A stretch of DNA of 64,000 bases from Streptomyces monashensis (GCF_001866665.1 NZ_MLYO01000013.1:1-64000), one strand, 5' to 3'. Counted from the stretch's first letter, positions 17,629 through 27,600 are shown. Numbers and translations: made by a program. The notes: generated by a model from the sequence alone, not told the origin.

Positions 17629-18228
17629 TCAGACCATCCGCCCCCACTGCGGGCCGAGCCGTGCCCATTCGGTGTCCCAGGCGTTCATCCGGCGGCGCTC
17701 GAGCCGGCCGCGCAGGGCCAGGCCGCCGACGAAGGGCACCGCCGCGGCGCTCATGCCCACCAGCCCGCCGACGAGGGTGCCCCGCAAAGCGGCCTCGGAG
17801 GCGGAGGTGGGGCGGCCGACGAGACGGCCCTGGGGATCGGTCCAGACGGTGACCGGCGTACCGGCCTTGCTGCCGAACTCCACCCTGACCTGCCCGGTGT
17901 GAGCGGTGCCGTCGGCGACCGTCCAGCGCACCTCGGCCCACACCCGAGCCGCCGCGGCGGCGTGGCCGTGCGGGGGCGAGGTCTGCCCGGCGCGTCCGAC
18001 GACACGGGCCACGACGGGCTGCCACTCGGCGCGCTCCCGGGCGAGTCCGTGCTCCACCGCCCCGGCGCCCGCGAGACCGGCCAGCACCCCGGCGACGACG
18101 GTCAGCAGCCAGGTCCCGAGCACCACCCAGGCCTCCACCACGTCGGCCCGGCGTTTGAGCGGGTTGCGCCGCCAGCGCCAGAGCCACACCTTGGGACCAC
18201 GGAACGCCTTCAAAGGCATCCTCCTCAC
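17629..18228 (-). CDS. Rv1733c-type two-helix membrane protein
   Basis: 199 residues. Basic N-terminus (WLWRWRRNPLKRRADVVEAWVVLG), first transmembrane helix at ~35-58, an extracytoplasmic domain of ~90 residues (VRWTVADGTAHTGQVRVEFGSKAGTPVTVWTDPQGRLVGRP) and a second helix near 150-172 (LVGGLVGMSAAAVPFVGGLAL). This is the architecture of Rv1733c-like proteins, which are abundant in Streptomyces. Function unknown. Start uncertain: GTG 18228 is used; TTG 18213, five bases after AGGAGG, is also possible. Confidence 0.75.
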   Translation of the reverse strand: MRRMPLKAFRGPKVWLWRWRRNPLKRRADVVEAWVVLGTWLLTVVAGVLAGLAGAGAVEHGLARERAEWQPVVARVVGRAGQTSPPHGHAAAAARVWAEVRWTVADGTAHTGQVRVEFGSKAGTPVTVWTDPQGRLVGRPTSASEAALRGTLVGGLVGMSAAAVPFVGGLALRGRLERRRMNAWDTEWARLGPQWGRMV

Positions 18229-18491
18229 GAGCGCACCGACCGGCCGGACCGCCCTCCCATACGTGGGAGATCGCTCCGTTGCTCACGACGAGCCGTCTCC
18301 TCGACGGTCGCACGAGACACCCGGTTCGCGCAGGCACATGCCGGAACGCATCCGGCCGATCCTCGCCGCAGACCGACGACACCGCCGTGACCTGCGCCGA
18401 CGCCCGGTCGGGGGGAGAGTGTCAGTGGTGGGGTGCAGACTGGCCGATATCTGACGACTACCCGGACAACGGCGTCCCGGAGGTGATCGGC

Positions 18492-19580
18492 ATGACCGAC
18501 GTTCTACTGGCGGTGGGCACCCGAAAAGGTCTGTTCATCGGGCGGCGACAAGGCGGCGGCAGCTGGGAGTTCGACGACGGCCCGTACTTCAACGCACAGG
18601 CGATCTACTCGGTCGCCATCGACACCCGGGAGGGCCGGCCTCGGCTGCTGGCGGGCGGTGACAGTGCGCACTGGGGGCCGTCGGTCTTCCACTCCGACGA
18701 CCTCGGCCGCAGCTGGACCGAGCCCGAGCGACCGGCCGTCAAGTTCCCCAAGGACACCGGCGCCTCGCTGGAGCGCGTCTGGCAGCTGCATCCGGCCGCG
18801 GCCGAGCCCGGCGTGGTCTACGCGGGCACCGAGCCCGCGGCGCTGTACCGCTCGGCGGACCGCGGCGAGAGCTTCGAGCTGGTCCGGCCGCTGTGGGAGC
18901 ATCCGACGCGCGCGCAGTGGGTGCCGGGCGGCGGCGGTGAGGGTCTGCACACGGTGGTCACCGACGCCCGCGACCCGAAGGCGGTGACCGTGGCCGTGTC
19001 GACGGCCGGGGTGTTCCGCACGACGGACGGCGGCGCCAGCTGGGAGCCGTCCAACTCCGGTGTGTCCGCGGTGTTCCTGCCGGATCCGAACCCGGAGTTC
19101 GGCCAGTGCGTGCACAAGATCGCCAAGGACGCGGCCGACCCGGACCGGCTGTATCTGCAGAACCACTGGGGAGTCTACCGCAGCGACGACGCGGGCGGGC
19201 ACTGGACCGACATCGGCGCGGACCTGCCGTCCACGTTCGGCTTCGCGGTGGCCACGCACCCCCGCCGGGGCGACACGGCGTACGTGTTCCCGATCAACGC
19301 CGACGCGGACCGGGTGCCCGCCGAGCACCGCTGCCGGGTCTTCCGCACCACGGACGCGGGCCGCTCCTGGGAGCCGCTGGCCGCGGGGCTGCCGCCGGAG
19401 GACCACTACGGCACGGTCCTGCGGGACGCCCTGTGCACGGACGACGCCGACCCGGCCGGTGTGTACTTCGGCAACCGCAACGGCGAGGTGTTCGCCTCGT
19501 CCGACGACGGCGACAGCTGGCAGCAGCTGGCCTCGCACCTGCCGGACGTGCTGTGCGTGCGCGCGGCGGTGATCGGCTGA
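18492..19580 (+). CDS. BNR/sialidase-like beta-propeller protein
   Basis: 362 residues from ATG 18492 (GGAGG eight bases upstream). Repeated BNR/Asp-box segments: [67 protein letters not shown], i.e. six blades of a propeller. Begins [17 protein letters not shown], which is typical of the cytosolic VPS10/BNR family without signal peptide. No sialidase catalytic residues are evident, so enzymatic function is not assigned. Confidence 0.85.
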   Translation: MTDVLLAVGTRKGLFIGRRQGGGSWEFDDGPYFNAQAIYSVAIDTREGRPRLLAGGDSAHWGPSVFHSDDLGRSWTEPERPAVKFPKDTGASLERVWQLHPAAAEPGVVYAGTEPAALYRSADRGESFELVRPLWEHPTRAQWVPGGGGEGLHTVVTDARDPKAVTVAVSTAGVFRTTDGGASWEPSNSGVSAVFLPDPNPEFGQCVHKIAKDAADPDRLYLQNHWGVYRSDDAGGHWTDIGADLPSTFGFAVATHPRRGDTAYVFPINADADRVPAEHRCRVFRTTDAGRSWEPLAAGLPPEDHYGTVLRDALCTDDADPAGVYFGNRNGEVFASSDDGDSWQQLASHLPDVLCVRAAVIG

Positions 19581-19699
19581 CACCTCACACACGCGACGCA
19601 CACGCGCGCGTGCGCGGCCGGAGCGCGGGCGTGGGCGTGGGCGTCGGGCTCCGGCCATCGGTTGATCACGGGCCCGTGTACGGCAGTAGGGTGACGCCC

Positions 19700-20377
19700 G
19701 TGGCACCACGACCCTTGCATGAAATCGTCGAACCAGGCTGGGCGAAGGCCCTGGAACCCGTCGCCGGGCGGATCGCGCAGATGGGCGACTTCCTGCGCGC
19801 GGAGATCGCCGGGGGACGCACCTATCTCCCGGCCGGATCCAACGTCCTGCGAGCGTTCCAGCAACCCTTCGACGACGTACGGGTCCTGATCGTCGGTCAG
19901 GACCCGTATCCGACCCCCGGGCACGCGGTGGGCCTGTCGTTCTCGGTCGCCCCCGAGGTACGCCCGCTGCCGCCGAGCCTGATCAACATCTTCCGCGAGC
20001 TGAACACCGACCTGGGCCTGCCCCAGCCGTCCAACGGCGACCTGACCCCGTGGACGCACCAGGGCGTCCTGCTTCTCAACAGGGCACTGACCACGGCTCC
20101 GCGCAGCCCGGGCGCCCACCGCGGCAAGGGCTGGGAGGAGGTGACCGAGCAGGCGATACGGTCGCTGGCGGCGCGCGGCACACCGCTGGTGTCGGTGCTC
20201 TGGGGCCGGGACGCGCGCAATCTGCGCCCGCTGCTGGGCAGCCTGCCGGCGGTGGAGTCCGCGCATCCCTCGCCGATGTCGGCTGACCGCGGGTTCTTCG
20301 GTTCGCGCCCCTTCAGCCGGGTCAACGACCTGCTGGTCCAGCAGGGCGGACAGCCGGTGGACTGGCGTCTGCCGTGA
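19700..20377 (+). CDS. ung: Uracil-DNA glycosylase, family 1
   Basis: 225 residues. Water-activating motif GQDPYP with D68, followed by HAVGLSFSV; uracil-binding LLLNRALTT; and the DNA-intercalation/catalytic loop [13 protein letters not shown] with H189. It removes uracil from DNA at the start of base-excision repair. GTG 19700 is chosen, with AGTAGGG eight bases upstream. The final TGA overlaps the GTG of the next gene (GTGA), so the kinase gene is co-translated. Confidence 0.95.
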   Translation: MAPRPLHEIVEPGWAKALEPVAGRIAQMGDFLRAEIAGGRTYLPAGSNVLRAFQQPFDDVRVLIVGQDPYPTPGHAVGLSFSVAPEVRPLPPSLINIFRELNTDLGLPQPSNGDLTPWTHQGVLLLNRALTTAPRSPGAHRGKGWEEVTEQAIRSLAARGTPLVSVLWGRDARNLRPLLGSLPAVESAHPSPMSADRGFFGSRPFSRVNDLLVQQGGQPVDWRLP

Positions 20378-21348
20378 CCGTCCCCGGATATCTGGCGGTC
20401 GACTCCGGGGGCTCCGGTCTCCGGGTCGCGGTCGGCGTCCCGGGGCGGGCGCCCGCTGCCCGGCGGGAGTCACGGGACCCCGTCCGCACGGGCGCCCGGG
20501 GCATCGATCCGGCGCATCTGCTGGCGCAGCTCCTCCCCCTGGCCCGCGCGGCGGCCGCTGAGGCCGGCGTGGACGGGCTGGACACGGCCGTCGTCGGCGC
20601 CACCGGATTCGCCACGCTGGGCGACGCCCTGCGCGCCGAGCTGCCGGACGCCCTGGCCCGGGAGCTGGGGGTGCGGCGGGTGGCGCTCGCCGCCGACGCC
20701 GTCACCGCCTACGTCGGCGCCCTCGGGCCGCGGCCGGGCGCGGTGCTCGCCGCGGGCACCGGGCTGATCGCGGTCGGCACCGACCTCGCGCGGTGGCGGC
20801 GGGCCGACGGCTGGGGGCACCTCCTCGGCGACTGCGGCAGCGGCGCCTGGATCGGCCGGGCCGGCCTGGAGGCGGCGCTGCGCGCCCATGACGGCCGCGA
20901 GGGCGGCTCCGCGCCCCTGCTGGCCTGTGCGGAGGAACAGTTCGGCCCGGTGCGCGAACTGCCGGGCAGGCTCTACCCGCGCGCCGACCGGCCCGCCGTG
21001 CTGGCCTCCTTCGCGCCCGGGGTGGCCGCGTGTGCCGCGCACGACCCGGTGGCCGCGGACATCCTGCGTGCGGCGGCGCGGCACATGGCCGACTCCGCCG
21101 CGGCGGTGTGCCCGGCGGACGGGGCGCCCGAAGTGGCGCTCACCGGCGGCCTGTTCCGCATGGGCGAGCCCCTCCTCGGACCGCTGCGCGAGGAGCTGGC
21201 GAGCAGGCTGCCGCACGCCCGGCAGGTGCCGGCCGAGGGCGATCCCCTGCACGGCTCGGTACGCATCGCGGCCGTCCTCGCGGCGGGTCGGCTCACTCTG
21301 CCGGGTGAACCGGCGATGCTCTACGTGGTCCCCCGGCAAGGGGGTTGA
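20374..21348 (+). CDS. BadF/BadG-type sugar kinase (N-acetylglucosamine kinase-like)
   Basis: 324 residues. ASKHA ATPase fold: phosphate 1 loop [36 protein letters not shown] (phosphate 2), [24 protein letters not shown] and adenosine loop [15 protein letters not shown]. This is the BcrAD_BadFG family whose bacterial members include N-acetylglucosamine kinases. It begins inside the ung stop codon, giving strict coupling. The DGRE/GGS insert is ordinary. Substrate not proven. Confidence 0.85.
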   Translation: MTVPGYLAVDSGGSGLRVAVGVPGRAPAARRESRDPVRTGARGIDPAHLLAQLLPLARAAAAEAGVDGLDTAVVGATGFATLGDALRAELPDALARELGVRRVALAADAVTAYVGALGPRPGAVLAAGTGLIAVGTDLARWRRADGWGHLLGDCGSGAWIGRAGLEAALRAHDGREGGSAPLLACAEEQFGPVRELPGRLYPRADRPAVLASFAPGVAACAAHDPVAADILRAAARHMADSAAAVCPADGAPEVALTGGLFRMGEPLLGPLREELASRLPHARQVPAEGDPLHGSVRIAAVLAAGRLTLPGEPAMLYVVPRQGG

Positions 21349-21412
21349 GCGAACGGACGGACCACCAGGTCGATATCGCCGTAAAAGCGGATTGTTCGCC
21401 CTGTCGGCTCAT

Positions 21413-21434
21413 GTTCCCGGCACGTGCCCGGAAC
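21413..21434. promoter_or_regulatory. 22-bp near-perfect palindrome upstream of the CbiX-like gene
   Basis: Palindrome with the core GGCACGTGCC (21419-21428) flanked by GTTCC and GGAAC; 20 of 22 positions are symmetric and there is no loop, so it is an operator rather than a terminator. The palindrome ACACGTGT (21433-21440 region) follows directly. Lies about 105 bases before the start codon. Confidence 0.45.
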
Positions 21435-21537
21435 ACGTGTCCACGGTACGTAACTCATCAGACAAAACAGGACGGATACCGCTCACCTGCACCCTCCCCG
21501 AACGGAGGAGCCCCCGAAGCCAGTAACATGCGGCGCC

Positions 21538-22464
21538 ATGAGCTCCCCCACTGGACCCGCGTCCGGCCTGCCAGTACGAATGCCGCGACCCCGTCAGCCC
21601 GGACGGCACCGCCGACCGGAACCGCTGGCGGCTCCCGAGGGCGCGCCCGCGCTCGTCCTCGCGGTGCCCGGCGCGCCCAGCACCGCGACCCGCGGCCTCG
21701 CCGAGGAGGTCGTGAGCATCGCCCGCTCCGAGCTGCCCGGCCTGGACGCCCGGATCGGGTACCTGGACGGGGACGACGCCGAGTTCCCCACGCTCCGCTC
21801 CGTGCTGGCGTACGCCGCCGAGGAGCGCGCGGCCCGCTACGAGCAGGCCGTCGCCGCCGGTGTCGAGGGGATCAAGGAGCCCGACGGCCCGGTCGCCGTC
21901 GTCGTACCGCTGCTGGCCGGTCCGGACAGCGCCCTGCTGCGTCAGATCCGCCAGTCCGTGATGGACAGCCGCGTCGCCGCCGATCTGACCGACGCCCTCG
22001 GACCGCACCCGCTGCTCGCCGAGGCGCTGCACGTGCGGCTGTCCGAGGCGGGCCTGGCCCGCGCCGACCGCGCCCGGCTGTTCACCGTGGCCACCGCCGC
22101 GGACGGCATCATCCTGGCGTCCGTGGGCGGCGACGAGGCGGTGCAGGCGGCCGGGATCACCGGCATGCTGCTCGCCGCGCGCCTGGCCGTGCCGGTGATG
22201 GCGGCGGCCCTGGACCAGGAGGGTTCGATCTCCTCCGTCGCCGAGCAGCTCCGCTCGTCCGGCTCGCAGCAGCTGGCCCTCGCCCCGTACCTGATCGGTC
22301 CGGAGATCGACGCGGGGCTGCTCGCGGCCGCCGCCGAGGAGGCGGGCTGCGCCACGGCCGAGTCGCTGGGCGCGTACCCGGCGATCGGCAAGCTCGCCCT
22401 CGCCAAGTACACGACCGCGCTCGGCATCGCCCCGCAGCAGCCGCAGGGCACGCCGGTCCGCTGA
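21538..22464 (+). CDS. CbiX/sirohydrochlorin chelatase-like protein, probably not a chelatase
   Basis: 308 residues with a Pro/Arg-rich N-terminus. Two CbiX-like halves are visible: ALVLAVPGAPSTATRGLAEEV ... VAVVVPLLAGPDSALLRQI ... DALGPHPLLAEAL, and LFTVATAADGIILASVGG ... ALAPYLIGPEIDAGLL. In true chelatases the first strand ends in a GHGS motif and the second in a GxH; here these are VPGAPS and GPDS, so both metal/substrate histidines are missing. Likely a non-enzymatic homolog conserved in Streptomyces. A strong terminator follows. Confidence 0.75.
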   Translation: MSSPTGPASGLPVRMPRPRQPGRHRRPEPLAAPEGAPALVLAVPGAPSTATRGLAEEVVSIARSELPGLDARIGYLDGDDAEFPTLRSVLAYAAEERAARYEQAVAAGVEGIKEPDGPVAVVVPLLAGPDSALLRQIRQSVMDSRVAADLTDALGPHPLLAEALHVRLSEAGLARADRARLFTVATAADGIILASVGGDEAVQAAGITGMLLAARLAVPVMAAALDQEGSISSVAEQLRSSGSQQLALAPYLIGPEIDAGLLAAAAEEAGCATAESLGAYPAIGKLALAKYTTALGIAPQQPQGTPVR

Positions 22465-22497
22465 TCCCACGCCGGCACCGGCCCGGCATCCGCACGA

Positions 22498-22535
22498 CGA
22501 AGGGCCCGCTCCGCACCCCGGGAGCGGGCCCTTCG
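22498..22535. terminator. Bidirectional terminator between convergent genes
   Basis: Perfect 15-bp stem CGAAGGGCCCGCTCC / GGAGCGGGCCCTTCG with an 8-base loop, between the CbiX-like gene and the convergent lactonase gene. Confidence 0.9.
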
Positions 22536-22574
22536 CGCTGCCTCGCGACGGCTCGGCCGGCGCCTGCGGACGGC

Positions 22575-23612
22575 TCAGCCGAAGACGACGCAGGAGGCCG
22601 CGGGCACCGGCACCGAGCCGTCGTAGCGGGGCAGCCCCGTCGCCTCGTCCACGGCGAACCAGGTGACGTCGCCGGAGCGCTCGTTGGCCACGTAGAGGAA
22701 GCCGGCGTGCTCGGCGAGCGCGCGCGGCCAGTTCCCGCCGCAGGTCACCGCGCCGACGAGCCGCAGCGCGTCGCCCTCGACGGCGAGGACCGACAGGACG
22801 TCCTCGCCGCGGGTCGCGGTCCACACGAAGCGGCCGTCGGGCGAGACCGCGATGCCGGACGGGTAGGCGTCGCCCGCCGGGGCACCGGGCAGCACGGGGA
22901 CCTCGGTCAGCGGCTTCAGGGAGCCGCCGACGGCGTCCCAGCGGCAGACGGTCACCGTCGGGGTGAGTTCGTTGACGACGTAGGCGTGCCGGCCCCCCGG
23001 ATGGAAGGCCAGATGACGGGGGCCGGCGCCGGGGCGCAGGGCGATCTCGCGGTGCAGGACGGGGACGCCGGCCGCGAGGGCGCACACCCGTACCGAGTCC
23101 GTGCCGAGGTCGGTGCTGACGGCCCACCGGCCGCTCGGGTCGGACTGGACCTGGTGGGCATGGGGGCCGCGCTGGCGCCGGTCGTGCGGGCCGGAGCCGG
23201 TGTGCTGGAGGAGTCCGGAGGCCTTGGCGGCGAGGGTGCCGTCCGGGCGCAGGGGTACGGCGGTGACGCTGCCGGAGCCGTAGTTGGCGGTCAGTACGTG
23301 GCCGTCGTACAGGCCGAGGTGGGTGGGGCCGCTGCCGTCCACCGGCACGGGTGGTCCGGCGAGTTCCGGCCGCTCGCCGCCGACCCGGAAGGCGGCGACA
23401 GCGCCCTCGGCCGTCTCGCTGACCGCGTAGAGCGTGTCGCCGTCGGGCGAGAGGGCCAGATACGAGGGGTCGCGGACGTCGGCGGCGGTGGCGCCGAGCG
23501 TGAGGGCGCCGCCGTCCGGCGCGACGGTCGCGGTCACCAGTCCGGGGCCGCCCGCCGCCGTGAACGAGCCGATGAACGCCCGGTGCCCGCCGGAGCTGCC
23601 GTCCTGTGCCAC
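22575..23612 (-). CDS. Lactonase-family seven-bladed beta-propeller (6-phosphogluconolactonase type)
   Basis: 345 residues. Repeats of the type PSYLALSPDGDTLYAVSE, THLGLYDGHVLTANYGSGSV, GPRHLAFHPGGRHAYVVNE, SGIAVSPDGRFVWTATRG and RALAEHAGFLYVANERSGDV define PF10282 propellers, with conserved GPHDRRQRGPHAHQV and the His-rich HAHQV site. E. coli Pgl of this fold hydrolyses 6-phosphogluconolactone; other members act on other lactones or muconolactone. GTG 23612 with GAGGGG six bases upstream. Confidence 0.85.
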   Translation of the reverse strand: MAQDGSSGGHRAFIGSFTAAGGPGLVTATVAPDGGALTLGATAADVRDPSYLALSPDGDTLYAVSETAEGAVAAFRVGGERPELAGPPVPVDGSGPTHLGLYDGHVLTANYGSGSVTAVPLRPDGTLAAKASGLLQHTGSGPHDRRQRGPHAHQVQSDPSGRWAVSTDLGTDSVRVCALAAGVPVLHREIALRPGAGPRHLAFHPGGRHAYVVNELTPTVTVCRWDAVGGSLKPLTEVPVLPGAPAGDAYPSGIAVSPDGRFVWTATRGEDVLSVLAVEGDALRLVGAVTCGGNWPRALAEHAGFLYVANERSGDVTWFAVDEATGLPRYDGSVPVPAASCVVFG

Positions 23613-23726
23613 CGCTGTCCCCTCTCGGTCCTCCCGGTGGAGCCGGTCCGGGGCCGACGGTAGCAGTCGATCAGGCAGGGTCTAGACCAAGAGACACGGG
23701 GCGCGTCCCCGGGTCGCGGCGCCGGC

Positions 23727-25244
23727 TCAGGCGCCCACCAGCCGCGAGCCCGACGGTGCCCGCAGGGGCTCGGCGAGATCGGCGAGGGCACGCTCCAGGC
23801 CGTGCAGATGGGCCAGGGCGGGCGGGTGAGCCTGGGCGGACTCGACGGACGGTGCGGTGCGGCCGCGCACCGGCTCCGGGCCGCCCGCCGTGAGCGCCTC
23901 GACGGCGGCCTCCACCCGCCAGCAGGCGGCGGCCAGCCGGGCGTCGTGCGAGGCCTCGGGGTCGGCCGCGACCGTCACGAGGCCGCGCACCTCGCGGACG
24001 CAGTCGTCGAGGAGCGCGAGGACACGGCGGGCGCGTTCCTTGCGGGCCGGCATCGGGTTCAGCGGGTGCACCAGCGGGGCGACCGCGAGCCGGACCCGGC
24101 CGAGCAGCTGCTCCAGTTCGGCCACGCGCGGCGCCGGGTCGGCCGTCGCGGAGCCCGCGAGCCGGTCGGCGGCCTCGGCGGTGCAGGCGTGGACGCAGCG
24201 CAGGGCACGCTGGATCCAGCCGTCGGTGACGGCGTGGGTGGTGACCGGCAGGACGAACACCACGGCGAGTACGGCGCCGAGCGCGCCGACACCGGTCTCG
24301 ACCAGGCGCAGGCCGAGCAGCCCGGGGCTGAGGACGCCGAGCAGGCCGTAGAGGGACTCGGCGAGCACGGTCACCCAGAGCATCATCCAGGTGTAGGAGA
24401 CGGCGGCCGAGTAGAAGATGCCGAAGACGGCGATCGTGACGAGGACGGCGGTCGGGACGGGCGCGCCGTGTACGGGGACGGCGACGAGGAAGCCCAGGCC
24501 GATGCCGATCAGCGTGCCGAGGACGCGGCGGAAGCCGCGCACCAGCGTCTCGCCGCGCGAGGCGGTGTTGACGAAGACCCACCAGGTGGCGCCGACGGCC
24601 CAGTACCAGCGCTGTTCCGACACCAGCTGGCCCACGACCAGCGCGAAACCCGCGCCCGCGGTCGCCTGGACCGCCTGCCGCGTGGTCACCCGGGCGAGGC
24701 CGGTCCCTGACGGCCCGGACGGTGCGGACGGTGCGGCGGCCGGGGGCAGCCGGCGCTCGTAGCACCACAGCCCGAAGCGCACCACGGCCGCGCTCAGCAC
24801 GGACAGCAGGACGGCGGCGTACAGCTCGGGCAGCTTCTCCGGGGTGGCGTGCACGAACTGGGCCACGAAGAAGGTCATGAAGGCGAACACGCCGAGGCTG
24901 TGCCCGCGAGGCCCCCAGCGGCGCGCGTACACCCCGGCGCCGACGACGGCCAGGAAGGCCCCGTCGCGCGCGACGGGGAAAGCGTGCAGCTCGGCCGCCG
25001 CGGCGAGCACCGGCACGCCCACGACGGGCAGCAACGCGGTGGTGACCGCCTGCCCTCGCACGGTCGCGTCGGCCACGGTGAACAGCGCGAGCAGCGCGGC
25101 GAGGCCGCCGGTGACCGCGCCGACGAGGGAGTGTCCGGCGGCGAAGCAGACGACGACAGCCAGGCCGATGCCGAGGACGGCTCGCGCGGCGAAGCGCAAC
25201 CGAGCCCGACCCGGGTCCGGCGCCACGAACATCCTCTTCAGCAC
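23727..25244 (-). CDS. FUSC-family membrane protein
   Basis: 505 residues from GTG 25244 (GGAGGG five bases upstream). Two blocks of hydrophobic helices (about 20-160 and 200-345) are separated by a short linker; the second contains VSEQRWYWAVGATWWVFVNTASRGETLVRGFRRVLGTLIGIGLG, the FUSC_2 signature. C-terminal ~150 residues are soluble and helical. Probably exports a small organic compound. Divergent from an Lrp/AsnC gene with a long inverted repeat in the shared promoter region, hinting at control by that regulator. Confidence 0.85.
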   Translation of the reverse strand: MLKRMFVAPDPGRARLRFAARAVLGIGLAVVVCFAAGHSLVGAVTGGLAALLALFTVADATVRGQAVTTALLPVVGVPVLAAAAELHAFPVARDGAFLAVVGAGVYARRWGPRGHSLGVFAFMTFFVAQFVHATPEKLPELYAAVLLSVLSAAVVRFGLWCYERRLPPAAAPSAPSGPSGTGLARVTTRQAVQATAGAGFALVVGQLVSEQRWYWAVGATWWVFVNTASRGETLVRGFRRVLGTLIGIGLGFLVAVPVHGAPVPTAVLVTIAVFGIFYSAAVSYTWMMLWVTVLAESLYGLLGVLSPGLLGLRLVETGVGALGAVLAVVFVLPVTTHAVTDGWIQRALRCVHACTAEAADRLAGSATADPAPRVAELEQLLGRVRLAVAPLVHPLNPMPARKERARRVLALLDDCVREVRGLVTVAADPEASHDARLAAACWRVEAAVEALTAGGPEPVRGRTAPSVESAQAHPPALAHLHGLERALADLAEPLRAPSGSRLVGA

Positions 25245-25360
25245 TGCTGCCCTCCCCAGGGAACACCGGCACGGAAAAGGCGCCGCGGGGGATCCGCAGC
25301 GCCATCGACGTCCCCATGAGAGCATCACCGGGGTCACTGGCTCAAGTGTTCGCCGATTCA

Positions 25361-25420
25361 CTGGTCCATTGGCATAGCATGGGGGATGCGACGGGGCTCA
25401 TGGAAAAGCCAACGGACCAG
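25361..25420. promoter_or_regulatory. Spaced inverted repeat upstream of the Lrp/AsnC gene
   Basis: CTGGTCCATTGGC (25361-25373) and GCCAACGGACCAG (25408-25420) are complementary at 12 of 13 positions, separated by 34 bases. A further CCATTGG stands at 25455-25461. Multiple spaced sites fit the wrapped, octameric binding of Lrp/AsnC proteins. Confidence 0.5.
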
Positions 25421-25475
25421 GTCGGAGGGCCTGCGTCCCGGCAGGGGGCCTGAGCCATTGGTACAGTCACCGGTC

Positions 25476-25952
25476 ATGGCCGTGGACGAACTCGACACCC
25501 GCATCCTGCGACTGCTCCTGGAGCAGCCGCGCACCAGCGTGCGCGAGTACGCCCGCGTTCTCGGCGTCGCCCGCGGCACTCTCCAGGCCCGGCTGGACCG
25601 CATGGAGCGGGACGGCGTGATCACCGGCACGGGCCCGTCCCTCTCCCCGGCCGCCCTGGGCCATCCGGTGCTGGCGTTCGTGCACATCGAGGTCACCCAG
25701 GGCCATCTGGACGACGTGGGGGACGCGCTGGCCGCCGTACCGGAGATCGTGGAGGCGTTCTCCATCACCGGTGGCGGGGATCTGCTCGCGCGCGTGGTGG
25801 GCCGGGACAACGCCCATCTGGAGGACGTCATCCAGAAGCTGATCAGTCTCCCGGGCGTGGTGCGCACCCGCACCGAGGTGGCACTGCGCGAGCGCGTCCC
25901 GTACCGGCTGCTGCCCCTGGTGGAGTCGGTCGGCCGGGCGTCCCGCGCCTGA
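25476..25952 (+). CDS. Lrp/AsnC-family transcriptional regulator
   Basis: 158 residues. HTH: LDTRILRLLLEQPRTSVREYARVLGVARGTLQARLDRMERDGVI. RAM/effector domain: LAFVHIEVTQGHLDDVGDAL, EIVEAFSITGGGDLLARVVGRDNAHLEDVIQKL and the GVVRTRTEVAL strand. Amino acids or small metabolites are the usual effectors. ATG 25476 is used. Divergent from the FUSC gene and followed by an MFS exporter after 97 bases; either may be its target. Confidence 0.9.
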   Translation: MAVDELDTRILRLLLEQPRTSVREYARVLGVARGTLQARLDRMERDGVITGTGPSLSPAALGHPVLAFVHIEVTQGHLDDVGDALAAVPEIVEAFSITGGGDLLARVVGRDNAHLEDVIQKLISLPGVVRTRTEVALRERVPYRLLPLVESVGRASRA

Positions 25953-26049
25953 GGCGGGACCTGCGGACCGGCTCGGCGGGCCGGAGCGCATGAGCGGTCA
26001 CGGGAGTCCCCGTCGTGCGCGCGCGACCTCGACTGCATAGCGTGATCGC

Positions 26050-27522
26050 ATGACCACAGACCAGGCCGGACCGGTGCCGGTCGTCGGTGACCGGCGGTGG
26101 AAGGCGCTCGCCGTCTGTCTGACCGCGGCCTTCATGACGCTGCTGGACACCTCGATCGTGAACGTGGCCCTGCCCTCGGTGGAGCGCGGGCTGCGTGCCG
26201 ACGAGGCCGATCTGTCCTGGGTGATGTCCGGCTACGCGCTCACCTACGGCCTCTGTCTCGTCCCGGCCGGCCGGCTCGGGGACATGCGCGGGCGGCGGCA
26301 GACCTTCCTGACCGGGCTCGCCCTGTTCACGCTGGCGTCGGCGGCCTGCGGGCTGTCGTCCGGCGCCGCCTGGCTGGTGCTGTTCCGGCTGCTCCAGGGG
26401 GCGTCGGCGGCGCTCATCGCGCCCCAGACCTCGGCGCTGATCCAGCAGATGTTCCAGGGCCCGGAGCGGGCGCGCGCGTTCGGCATGATGGGCAGCACCA
26501 TCGGGATCTCCACCGCGGTCGGCCCGCTCGCGGGCGGCCTGCTGATCCAGGCGTCCGGCGGCCCCGAGGGCTGGCGCTGGGTCTTCTACGTCAATCTGCC
26601 CATCGGCGTGGCCGTGTTCTGCGCGGCCCTGCGTCTGCTCCCCCGCTCCCCCGGTCCGCCGGGCCGGCGCGGCGAGTGCTTCGACCTGCCGGGCGTGCTG
26701 CTGCTCGGTGCCGGCGTGCTCGCCCTCATGCTGCCCCTCGTGCAGAACCAGCAGTGGCACGGGCGGTCGAAGTGGGCACTGCTCCCGGCCGGCGCCTGCC
26801 TGCTGGCCGCGTTCTGGGCGTGGGAGCGGCACCAGGGGCGGCGCGGCCGGGCGCCGCTGATCGACCTCGGGCTGTTCCGGCTGCGTTCCTTCACGCTCGG
26901 CGCGCTGCTGAGCCTCGTGTACTTCGGCGGCTTCACGACCCTGTTCTTCGTCTACACGCTGTTCCTCCAGAACAGCATGGGGTACGGCGCGCTCGCGGCA
27001 GGTCTGTCCTCCATGCCGTTCGCGCTGGGCGCCGCGGCGGGCTCCGCGCTCGGGGGTCGGCTGGTGCTGCGGTTCGGGCGCCGGACGGTCATCGGCGGGC
27101 TGAGCACGGTGGCGGTGGGGATGGCCGGCGTCGTCACGGCCGTGCAGTTCGTGCCGGGGCGGGCGGTGGCCTGGGGCGTCGCGCTGCCGCTGCTCGTCGC
27201 CGGACTCGGCTCGGGCCTGACGATCTCCCCGAACACCACCCTCACCCTCTCCCGCGTCCCGGTGGGGCGTGGCGGGGCCGCGGGCGGGGTCCTCCAGACC
27301 GCTCAGCGCATCGGTTCGGCCGCCGGCATCGCGGTCGTGGGCTCGGTGTACTTCGCCCATCTGGCGCACCGCGGCAGCCCCGCGACCGCGCTCCAGCTGG
27401 GCCTGCTCACATCCATCGGCATCATCCTGCTGGCCCTCGTCCTGGCCTACGCCGACCTGCGCGAACGGCGCTCGCATCCGGAGGAGGAGAGAAAGCCGGA
27501 GGCCGCCCGGCAGGGGACGTAG
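26050..27522 (+). CDS. DHA2 (EmrB/QacA-type) 14-TMS MFS exporter
   Basis: 490 residues, 14 hydrophobic segments. TLLDTSIVNVALPSVERGL (motif D1), WVMSGYALTYGLCLVPAGRLGDMRGRRQTFLTG (motif A), VLFRLLQGASAALIAP (motif B), GSTIGISTAVGPLAGGLLIQ (motif C) and WRWVFYVNLPIG are all clear. Proton-driven efflux of drugs or secondary metabolites. No regulator of the TetR/MarR type is adjacent; an Lrp/AsnC gene precedes it. Confidence 0.92.
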   Translation: MTTDQAGPVPVVGDRRWKALAVCLTAAFMTLLDTSIVNVALPSVERGLRADEADLSWVMSGYALTYGLCLVPAGRLGDMRGRRQTFLTGLALFTLASAACGLSSGAAWLVLFRLLQGASAALIAPQTSALIQQMFQGPERARAFGMMGSTIGISTAVGPLAGGLLIQASGGPEGWRWVFYVNLPIGVAVFCAALRLLPRSPGPPGRRGECFDLPGVLLLGAGVLALMLPLVQNQQWHGRSKWALLPAGACLLAAFWAWERHQGRRGRAPLIDLGLFRLRSFTLGALLSLVYFGGFTTLFFVYTLFLQNSMGYGALAAGLSSMPFALGAAAGSALGGRLVLRFGRRTVIGGLSTVAVGMAGVVTAVQFVPGRAVAWGVALPLLVAGLGSGLTISPNTTLTLSRVPVGRGGAAGGVLQTAQRIGSAAGIAVVGSVYFAHLAHRGSPATALQLGLLTSIGIILLALVLAYADLRERRSHPEEERKPEAARQGT

Positions 27523-27600
27523 CCGGAGTCGTGCCGGGGCGCGGGACGGGACCGCTGCGGGACGAGGTGGCGCGCACCGCGTCGCACCCGCCCCGCGGCC

